NCBI RefSeq assembly: GCF_030499535.1
Contig: NZ_JASTLB010000002.1
Location: 1 to 27,523 of the forward strand
Direction of reading: 5' to 3'
DNA: 27,523 bases
Source: Streptomyces sp. TG1A-8
GTDB taxonomy: Bacteria > Actinomycetota > Actinomycetes > Streptomycetales > Streptomycetaceae
This document shows, piece by piece, positions 21,344-27,523 of the stretch; the first letter of the stretch is position 1, and each line of letters opens with the position of its first letter. The notes under the pieces are model-generated. The model did not search any database and was not told the DNA's origin. It saw only the letters and a list, made by a program, of their open reading frames with translations. The position numbers were made by a program, and so were the translations under genes.

Positions 21344-22720
21344 GTGAACACCACCGTAACCACCCCCGCCGACATCCCCCAGCAGCACGAACCTCCCACC
21401 GGCTTCGAGCGGGTCCCGCCGCACGACCTGGAGTCCGAGCAGTCGGTGCTGGGCGGCATGTTGCTGTCGAAGGACGCCATCGGCGAGGTGTCCGAGATCC
21501 TCAAGGGCCGGGACTTCTACAAGCCCGCCCACGAGACGATCTACGCCACGATCATGGACGTGTACGCGGCCGGGGAGCCCGCCGACCCGATCACGGTCGC
21601 GGCGGCGCTGACCAAGCGCGGTGAGATCAACAAGGTCGGCGGGGCCGCCTACCTGCACACCCTCGTGCAGGCCGTGCCGACGGCGGCGAACGCCGCGTTC
21701 TACGCCGAGATCGTCCGTGAGCGCGCGGTGCTGCGCCGCCTGACGGAGGCCGGCACGCGCATCGCGCAGCTCGGCTACGCGGGCGAGGGCGAGCTGGAGG
21801 AGATCGTGAACACCGCCCAGGCGGAGATGTACGCGGTCACCGAGGAACGTACGGCCGGCGAGCCGGGCAGCGCCCTGGCCGCGATCGTGGAACGCGTCGT
21901 GGACAGCGTCGGTGCCCGCGACGAGGGCGAGATCACCGGCGTGCCGACCGGCTTCACCGACCTGGACTCCCTGACCAAGGGCTTCCAGCCCGGCCAGCTC
22001 ATCGTGCTGGCCGGGCGCCCGGCCATGGGCAAGTCCACCGTCGCCCTCGACTTCGCCCGCGCCGCCGCCATCGAACACGGCCTGGGTGTCGCGCTGTTCT
22101 CGCTGGAGATGAGCGAGGACGAGATCGGCATGCGCGTGCTGTCCGCGGAGGCCCGCGTGGCGCTGCACCATCTGCGCGGCGGCACGGTCACCGACGACGA
22201 CTGGGTACGCATCGGCCGGCGCCTGCCCGCCATCGGCGAGTCCCGGCTGCACGTGGACGACTCCCCCGGCCTGACCCTGGCCGACATCCGCACCCGCACC
22301 CGCCGCATCGCCGCCCGCGACGGCCTCGACCTGGTGGTGGTGGACTACCTCCAGCTCATCACCCCCGCCGGCCGCCGGGGTTCCTCCCGGCAGGAGGACG
22401 TCGCCGCGATCTCCCGGGGGCTGAAGCTGCTGGCCAAGGACCTGCGCGTACCGGTGATCGCCCTCTCCCAGCTCAACCGCGGCTCCGAGATGCGCCAGGA
22501 CAAGCGCCCACAGGTCTCCGACCTGCGCGAGTCCGGCGCGATCGAGAACGACGCCGACATGGTGATCCTGCTGCACCGCGAGGACGCCTACGAGAAGGAA
22601 TCACCCCGCGCGGGCGAGGCCGAACTCATCGTCGGCAAGCACCGCAACGGGCCCACCGCCACGATCTCGGTCGCCTTCCAGGGGCACTACTCCCGGTTCG
22701 TGGACATGGCGCAGACCTGA
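21344..22720 (+). CDS. dnaB: DnaB-type replicative DNA helicase
   Basis: 458 aa from GTG 21344 with AAGGA seven bases upstream. The N-terminal DnaB domain (PPHDLESEQSVLGGMLL, FYKPAHETIYATI) is at about 24-130. The RecA-like domain has Walker A GRPAMGKST (K230), FSLEMSEDE, Walker B VVDYLQL (D334), SQLNRGSE and the GAIENDADMVI segment. All core residues are present, so it should be an active hexameric helicase that unwinds the fork. Directly after the rep gene with origin repeats, it takes the place of rep2 in pSLA2-like plasmids and is probably loaded by Rep. Length is near that of chromosomal DnaB. Confidence 0.93.
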   Translation: MNTTVTTPADIPQQHEPPTGFERVPPHDLESEQSVLGGMLLSKDAIGEVSEILKGRDFYKPAHETIYATIMDVYAAGEPADPITVAAALTKRGEINKVGGAAYLHTLVQAVPTAANAAFYAEIVRERAVLRRLTEAGTRIAQLGYAGEGELEEIVNTAQAEMYAVTEERTAGEPGSALAAIVERVVDSVGARDEGEITGVPTGFTDLDSLTKGFQPGQLIVLAGRPAMGKSTVALDFARAAAIEHGLGVALFSLEMSEDEIGMRVLSAEARVALHHLRGGTVTDDDWVRIGRRLPAIGESRLHVDDSPGLTLADIRTRTRRIAARDGLDLVVVDYLQLITPAGRRGSSRQEDVAAISRGLKLLAKDLRVPVIALSQLNRGSEMRQDKRPQVSDLRESGAIENDADMVILLHREDAYEKESPRAGEAELIVGKHRNGPTATISVAFQGHYSRFVDMAQT

Positions 22721-22730
22721 TAGACCGCCT

Positions 22731-23182
22731 TGTAGGTTCCCACCTTCCGTGTCCTATTCCCACGAACCGTGGCCACTCGACGGCCTTGGCCGAGACTGCG
22801 CAGGTCAGCGACCTGCCCTCGACGAACGATCCCGAGGATTTGGACACGGCCGTGAGAATGAGCGGCTGGACACAGCGTGAGACACCGCGAGAAGCCGCAG
22901 GTCACGGCATCGCTGTAGGACACGAGCAGCGAGAACCTACACGCCTTGTGGGATCTCATTTCCCGTGTCGGAATCTCACGGTCGATGTCGGATCGCTGTC
23001 GGATGCGACACCAGCCGTGAGACCGCCCAGGTCAGGGGAGGGACGGCCCAAGCCGCCCAGCGCGGGCGGTCGAGCAGACGACACTGGCGTGAGACTCCAA
23101 CGGCCGACACGTCGTGAGACTGCGGACGAAGCTGCAGGCATGAGCCTGGCATCCGACACGAACGGCGAGAACCTACACATCT
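22731..23182. repeat. Repeat-dense non-coding block with GACAC-N-G(T/C)GAGA motifs
   Basis: The region between the two DnaB-like genes has no convincing gene. GACAC followed after 1-5 bases by GTGAGA or GCGAGA starts at 22843, 22869, 22881, 22919, 23007, 23080, 23106 and 23155. Related inverted forms occur near 22731-22753, 22954-22969 and 22974-22989. GAGAACCTACAC ends two copies (22931 and 23167) and its complement GTAGGTTC opens the block at 22732. A 70-bp segment at about 22876-22945 recurs with drift at 23113-23182. This could be a second origin, a partition or loading site, or structured RNA. Confidence 0.65.
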
Positions 23183-23333
23183 CGTAAAGCGCCCGAATGT
23201 GTCTCTCGCTGATGATTTTCTTGTCCCAGCCCTGCGGGTGCTCCGGGAGGGTGATCGCCGTCCGACGGGCCGCGTGAGCGATTTTCGCCATTCAGCCGCC
23301 AATCACTCACTCCGATTCCGAAATGGAGAAGAC

Positions 23334-24110
23334 ATGAAGAACCGCGTGCGCTCTGCTGAAATCGTGACAGGGTTGTCCGACTTCGATGCCTTAGCCGGTC
23401 CGCTTCCGCGAGGGCGGGTCACGGTCGTCGCGGCACGCTCATCCTCAGGCACGACGGCGTTTGCCCTGGGCGTGGCCCGCCACAACGACGAGATCGGCCA
23501 CCGTGTCGCGTTCGCTAGCTTCGAGAGCGGCACCGACACGATCATGGGTAACCTGGTTGCCGCCGTCACGTCGGTGAATATCGACCGCCCGCTTTCGATC
23601 GATAAGGGGCGCCGCGCACGCATCGAACGCGCTCGTGAGGCGATGGAGCGGTCCCGGCTGCTGATGTGGAGCCGTGCGCTGAAAACCGGAAAGTGGCCCT
23701 TCGAGAATCTGATGGAGCAGTTGGCCGCCCATCCGCAGCTTGCCCTCGTCGTCGTGGACGGGTACAGCCAGGCCGCTTACGGCGAACCCTCCGAAGGGGC
23801 AACGTTCGCCGCGCTGGAACAGCTCGCCCTCAAACGCGACATCGCCGTCCTGGTGACGGCCCATCTGATGCCGCAAGAGGACACCCCTGAGACTGATCCA
23901 CCCGCGCTCTCCGACGTGAATCCGCTGGAGACCCCCGTGAAGGAAGCACAGACCGCGATGATCCTGCACCGCCCCGACCGTCACGGGACCGTTCCGCAAC
24001 GACGCGGCGAAGTCGACCTCATCGCCGTCCACGGCTGGCAGGACACCGGCAACGTAACCGTGCGCTTCGAGCCTGAGTACCACCGGTTCGTCGACTTGCC
24101 CAACCAATAA
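23334..24110 (+). CDS. DnaB-like RecA-fold protein lacking P-loop lysine and N-domain
   Basis: 258 aa from ATG 23334, GGAG six bases upstream. It aligns with the C-terminal domain of the DnaB at 21344: TGLSDFDALAGPLPRGRVTVVAA parallels TGFTDLDSLTKGFQPGQLIVLAG, Walker B is VVVDGYS (D142), and the ends match (RFVDLPNQ versus RFVDMAQT). The P-loop is ARSSSGTTA, with T40 in place of the essential lysine, and the N-terminal domain is absent. It is probably not an ATPase; it may cap, load or regulate the helicase ring. It sits between the repeat block and tpg. Confidence 0.75.
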   Translation: MKNRVRSAEIVTGLSDFDALAGPLPRGRVTVVAARSSSGTTAFALGVARHNDEIGHRVAFASFESGTDTIMGNLVAAVTSVNIDRPLSIDKGRRARIERAREAMERSRLLMWSRALKTGKWPFENLMEQLAAHPQLALVVVDGYSQAAYGEPSEGATFAALEQLALKRDIAVLVTAHLMPQEDTPETDPPALSDVNPLETPVKEAQTAMILHRPDRHGTVPQRRGEVDLIAVHGWQDTGNVTVRFEPEYHRFVDLPNQ

Positions 24111-24146
24111 CCCGACAACGCCCCTGAGCGCCCCTCTGGCGGTCGG

Positions 24147-24186
24147 TCACCCGGTCCGGCGTCAATTCCCTCGCCGAGCCGGGTGA
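24147..24186 (+). terminator. Hairpin between DnaB-like gene and tpg
   Basis: TCACCCGGTCCGGCG and CGCCGAGCCGGGTGA pair over 15 positions with two mismatches around a 10-nt loop, 36 bases after the stop at 24110. Confidence 0.5.
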
Positions 24187-24234
24187 TTGGCCCTTACAGC
24201 CCCCTACAGCCGATCTTCAAGGACCACCCCACTG

Positions 24235-24789
24235 ATGGCTTCCGTCTCCGACGGCCTGGACCGCGCCGTGCAGCAGGCGTTCACCCGCCCCATCCCGAAG
24301 TCGGCCGGCGCGCAGATGCGCTACCTGGTCAAGCAGCTCAAGGGCACCCGCGCGGTCGCCGACGCACTCGGCGTCTCCCAGCGCACTGTCGAGCGCTATG
24401 TGAAGGACCAGATCCGCCGGCCCCGCGCCGACCTCGCCGCCCGCCTGGCCGACGCCGTCCGCGCCCGCTGGCAGCCCCGCATCCGCGAGCAAGCCCGGCG
24501 CCAGGCGGCCACCAGCACCGGCCTGGTGGTCGACACCCGCGCCCGCTTCGGCTTCACCGCCGCACCCGGCACCAGCGACGACGCCCGCATCCGTCATCTC
24601 ACCATCGCCCTGCCCCCGCAGCACGCGGCCCGCCTGTTCGACGCCCAGGACGCCGGCGCCAGCGAGCAGCAGCTGCGCGCCATCGCCGCCGAGGGCCTGG
24701 GCGAGATGTACTTCCGCGACGGCGGCCGCCGTGCCCACGGCCTGGAGGTGGAGTTCACCGACGTCGAACACCTGAAGTTCGACCTGTAG
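24235..24789 (+). CDS. tpg: Telomere terminal protein Tpg
   Basis: 184 aa from ATG 24235 (AAGGA 11 bases upstream), the usual length of Tpg. Family features in order: MRYLVKQLKGTRAVADALGVSQRTVERYVK (helix-turn-helix), RPRADLAARL, RARWQPRIRE, VVDTRARFGFTAAPGTSDDARIRHLTIALPP, IAAEGLGEMYF and the EVEFTDVEHLKFDL end. Tpg binds covalently to the 5' ends of linear Streptomyces replicons and primes the fill-in of the terminal gap. Its partner Tap, normally encoded just upstream, is not in this window. This gene is the best evidence that the replicon is linear. Confidence 0.95.
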   Translation: MASVSDGLDRAVQQAFTRPIPKSAGAQMRYLVKQLKGTRAVADALGVSQRTVERYVKDQIRRPRADLAARLADAVRARWQPRIREQARRQAATSTGLVVDTRARFGFTAAPGTSDDARIRHLTIALPPQHAARLFDAQDAGASEQQLRAIAAEGLGEMYFRDGGRRAHGLEVEFTDVEHLKFDL

Positions 24790-24816
24790 GGATGTGCTGT
24801 GCTGCGGCGGCCAGGG

Positions 24817-25818
24817 TCAGTTGTCTGGCTTGACCCATTGTCTGTGAACGCGCTCGCGGTGTTTCCGGGCGCGTTCACATTTATAGCAGAGCCAGCCTTC
24901 CAGTACTTTGGCAACGCTGCCGTTGTGGCAGTCCGGTGTCGCGCACTCGGTGCGTTCCGGTTCGAGGGCGAGCCTGGCAATGCCGATGTTGGCCAGTGAT
25001 GGTAGTTCGACCTGGGCTGGCCGTTCTCGCAAAATGAAATCGTCGTGTACCAGTGGGCGGAAGCGGACCCACTGGGGTGGCAGTGCATCGTCCTTGCTGG
25101 TTCCCCCTGTGTGCTGGGTACAATGCTGATGCATCCACCGCCGGAATTCGTCGGGGTAAAGTGTGTGGAGAGCATAGACCCACATGGTTGAACCGGCCCA
25201 CAGCACTTCCTGCCCCGCACGGCCTGGCGTATATGGGATCTCGATTTCTGTCCATTCGCCTTCGTCGTGTGACACGGCATTCAAACATCTCTCACCCGTC
25301 CTCCACGCGCGCGCCACGCACTGGATGTCCTCGACCTTCCCAGGCGCCAGCCACAGGGCACTGGCATAGGCGATGACATGGCGCAGCCCCTCCACCGGCT
25401 CCACGTGCTGCTCGGCGACCTCGTCTTCATCCGAGGGACGTAGAACCGGAATGAAGCCCTGTTTGATACGTTTTTCGAACCGTAGCCGGAACAGGGCGCG
25501 CACTTCGGTCAGCTCGCGACTGCTTTCCGGGTGTTCGACTGCTGCGCAGAAAGCGGGATGCGGCACATAACAGTAGCTCTCCCCTCCATCGCCCGGCAGG
25601 GCGATACCTCGCAGGATATGCCAGCGCATTTGTACCGGAAACCGGTCAGAGGGAAGAGCTTTGGGGACCATGGGAATACGGCCGTGATCATAGCGGTCGA
25701 AATATTCCATCCGTTCGCCGCAGTAGCGGCATTGAGCTATGGCGTCGCGCCTTAGGAGTGTTGACGGACTCGACTGATGAACCCGCATTGTGCGAAAGGT
25801 ACCGAAGCTGGGCTGCAT
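24817..25818 (-). CDS. DUF6083-type zinc protein
   Basis: 333 aa from ATG 25818. The start is uncertain: AAAGG touches the ATG, and ATG 25788 is an alternative. Residues 29-70 (QCRYCGERMEYFDRYDHGRIPMVP, MRWHILRGIALPG) and the following YVPHPAFC match a Streptomyces family I recall as DUF6083, with CxxC and His/Cys ligands for zinc. The C-terminus has CATPDC and CYKC, a second zinc finger (C-x4-C-x14-C-x2-C). It converges on tpg with a 27-bp gap. Function unknown; lower GC than its neighbours suggests later arrival. Confidence 0.7.
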   Translation of the reverse strand: MQPSFGTFRTMRVHQSSPSTLLRRDAIAQCRYCGERMEYFDRYDHGRIPMVPKALPSDRFPVQMRWHILRGIALPGDGGESYCYVPHPAFCAAVEHPESSRELTEVRALFRLRFEKRIKQGFIPVLRPSDEDEVAEQHVEPVEGLRHVIAYASALWLAPGKVEDIQCVARAWRTGERCLNAVSHDEGEWTEIEIPYTPGRAGQEVLWAGSTMWVYALHTLYPDEFRRWMHQHCTQHTGGTSKDDALPPQWVRFRPLVHDDFILRERPAQVELPSLANIGIARLALEPERTECATPDCHNGSVAKVLEGWLCYKCERARKHRERVHRQWVKPDN

Positions 25819-26073
25819 ACCTTTGTCTACCGGTGAGCTGTCCCGGTGGAAACGTTCAGACACAAAGCATCTTTTATAAGGCCTGCTCCTGCAACTCAAG
25901 CAGCCATTCGAGTGATGAGATACGCGAGGCCTTCCCAAATTTGCTCATGCGTTCGGCCTTTGTCAGCTTGTCTCAATTGCCGGTGGACCTCTGTCAGTGC
26001 TGTCTGTCACGCTTCGAGCAGCTCCGCGGCGCGTCAGCAAGCTGCGGAAAATTTCGAATGGAGAGTGCGCACA
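25819..26073. other. Intergenic region between divergent genes
   Basis: 255 bp, somewhat AT-richer than the rest, between the start of the DUF6083-type gene and the helicase. It must hold both promoters. I see no strong inverted repeat and no gene. Confidence 0.5.
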
Positions 26074-27523
26074 GTGCCCTCGTTGACTCCCACGGACGAG
26101 CAGCAAGCCGCGGTCACCGCCTTCGCATCAGGCAGAGACCTCGTCCTCCAAGCCGGCGCCGGCACAGGAAAGACCTCCACCCTCGAGCTGGTCGCAGCAT
26201 CCGACCTGTCCCGCCGCGGCCTCTACGTTGCCTTCAACCGGGCCATCAAAGAAGCAGCCGCACGCCGCTTCCCCACCCGCGTCAAATGCAGCACCGGCCA
26301 CGGCCTCGCCTACGCCGCCCTCGGCCACCGCTACCGCCACCGTTTCGGCGGCGCCCGCGTCCCAGCCTGGAAAACTGCCGAACTACTCGGCCTCCGCCAG
26401 AAACTCACCGTCAACGACAGGGTCTTCGAACACACCAGCCTGGCCTACATCGCCAAGCAGACGGTCCTGCGCTTTTGCCAGTCAGCCGACAAAGACCTCG
26501 ACGCCAAGCACGTCCCCCTGCAACGCGGTGCCGAAGCCCCGGACATCCACCGGGTACTCGCCGCCACCGTCCTGCCCTACGCCCAACGCGCCTGGAACGA
26601 CGTCAAGGACCCCGCTGGAACCAAGCTCAAAGTGGAACATGACCACTACCTGAAGGTCTGGCAGCTCACCGACCCCCGGATCCACACCGACTACATCCTG
26701 CTCGACGAAGCTCAGGACACCAATCCGGCACTCGAGTACGTCCTTAAACTTCAGCGCGCCCACGCCCAGATCGTCCTAGTGGGGGACAGCGCACAACAGA
26801 TCTACACATGGCGAGGCGCTCGCGACATCATGACCGACTACGACGGAGCCCACCTCACCCTCACCCAGTCCTTCCGCTTCGGCCCCGCCCTCGCATCCGA
26901 AGCCAACAGATGGCTGCCTATCACACGCTCGACCTTGCGCCTGACCGGCCATCCCGCCACACCCACCAGGCTGGAAAAAGTCGAGAACCCCGACGCCGTC
27001 CTGTGCCGCACTAACGGCGGCGCCATGGCCGAAGTCCTGCACCAAATGGAAGCCGGCCGCCGCGTCGCCATGGCCGGAGGGGGGAGCGCCTTGCGCAGCC
27101 TTGCCGTAGCGGCCCAAGACCTCAAGAACGGACGCGGCACCCGCCACCCCGAGCTCTACCTCTTCCAAAGCTGGGGCGAAGTACAGGACTACGCCGAGAA
27201 CGATCCCGCCGGTGCCGATCTCCTGCCCTGGGTGGAACTGGTCGACGAACTTGGCACCGAAGCCGTCCTCAAGGCCGTCGACCAGCTCGGCTCCGAAGAC
27301 ACTGCCGACGTCACCGTCTCCACCGTCCACAAGGCCAAAGGCAGAGAATGGCCCGCTGTTCGCATCGGCGAGGACTTCACTCCCCCCGAAGAAGACGAAC
27401 TTGGCCGCCCCGGACGCATCATGCCAAGCGAAGCCCGCCTGGCTTACGTCGCCGTCACCCGCGCCCGCCACCAGCTCGACATCGGGGGTCTCGCATGGAT
27501 CAGCGAGCATCCCCAAGGAAACC
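26074..27523 (+). CDS. UvrD/Rep-type DNA helicase, cut by window end
   Basis: At least 483 aa from GTG 26074, GGAG about ten bases upstream; no stop before the window end. It is a superfamily 1A helicase: TPTDEQQAAV (Q motif), AGAGTGKTST with K33, LLDEAQDTNP, GDSAQQIYTWRGA, FRFG, VSTVHKAKGREW and VAVTRARHQLDIG (motif VI). All motifs are intact. The short spacing between motifs resembles the compact F-box/FBH1-like bacterial relatives rather than full UvrD. Such enzymes unwind DNA in repair and recombination; on a plasmid it may help replication or end processing. Motif VI is near the cut, so only a short C-terminus is missing. Confidence 0.9.
   Translation, partial: MPSLTPTDEQQAAVTAFASGRDLVLQAGAGTGKTSTLELVAASDLSRRGLYVAFNRAIKEAAARRFPTRVKCSTGHGLAYAALGHRYRHRFGGARVPAWKTAELLGLRQKLTVNDRVFEHTSLAYIAKQTVLRFCQSADKDLDAKHVPLQRGAEAPDIHRVLAATVLPYAQRAWNDVKDPAGTKLKVEHDHYLKVWQLTDPRIHTDYILLDEAQDTNPALEYVLKLQRAHAQIVLVGDSAQQIYTWRGARDIMTDYDGAHLTLTQSFRFGPALASEANRWLPITRSTLRLTGHPATPTRLEKVENPDAVLCRTNGGAMAEVLHQMEAGRRVAMAGGGSALRSLAVAAQDLKNGRGTRHPELYLFQSWGEVQDYAENDPAGADLLPWVELVDELGTEAVLKAVDQLGSEDTADVTVSTVHKAKGREWPAVRIGEDFTPPEEDELGRPGRIMPSEARLAYVAVTRARHQLDIGGLAWISEHPQGN

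Noticed and set aside
21062..22576. 504-aa minus-strand frame
   Set aside because: Antisense of dnaB; the plus-strand product has every helicase motif.
22786..23187. 133-aa plus-strand gene in the repeat block
   Set aside because: No ribosome site, composition follows the DNA repeats, and repeat units are not kept in one frame.
24183..24833. 216-aa Arg/Pro-rich frame overlapping tpg
   Set aside because: Typical shifted-frame shadow of the strongly recognisable Tpg.

Overview
The window is high-GC, Streptomyces-type DNA and looks like one end and much of the body of a linear plasmid. The grounds are a Tpg-type telomere terminal protein, a ParA/ParB-like pair, a replication locus with repeats inside the rep gene followed by a DnaB helicase gene, a long leftward cluster around an FtsK/TraB-like translocase and a DUF2637 membrane protein, and a helicase with HA repeats near the end of the sequence. 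Shine-Dalgarno sites are strong, GTG starts are frequent, and many genes end in GC-rich perfect hairpins, all typical of Streptomyces.

Bases 1-76 are not biological. They match, from memory, an Oxford Nanopore adapter plus native-barcode flank and barcode, so the contig starts at a raw read end and real sequence begins at about 77.

Layout. 77-4721 (+): HA-repeat helicase, then parA and a ParB-like gene overlapping by ATGA. 4833-17152 (-): a leftward cluster read from right to left, made of small accessory genes, a duplicated patch, the DUF2637/coiled-coil membrane protein, several small genes, a Gly/Lys/Arg-rich 737-aa protein with a possible internal start, a 139-aa coiled coil, the FtsK/TraB-like ATPase, a DUF6197 protein, a KilB-like protein, a broken zinc-binding protein and a lone Pycsar-effector-like membrane protein. 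17153-17991: a regulatory region with inverted repeats. 17992-24789 (+): a GntR/UTRA regulator, a UTRA paralog without HTH, a small unknown gene, the rep gene with iteron-like repeats, DnaB, a repeat-dense non-coding block, a DnaB-like ATPase without the P-loop lysine, and tpg. 24817-25818 (-): a DUF6083-like zinc protein. 26074-27523 (+): a UvrD/Rep-type helicase cut by the window end.

How it fits together (inference): the rep/DnaB block would start replication from an internal origin, Tpg would finish the ends, ParA and its partner would handle segregation, and the leftward cluster would serve conjugative transfer under GntR-type control. The strongest unexplained signals are DNA-level ones: eight CCGAAAC boxes in exact 21-bp phase around the start of the DUF2637 gene, a 24-bp perfect palindrome inside the parB-like gene, and a 440-bp field of about ten GACAC/GTGAGA motifs. 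Two ATPases that lost the P-loop lysine are also notable.
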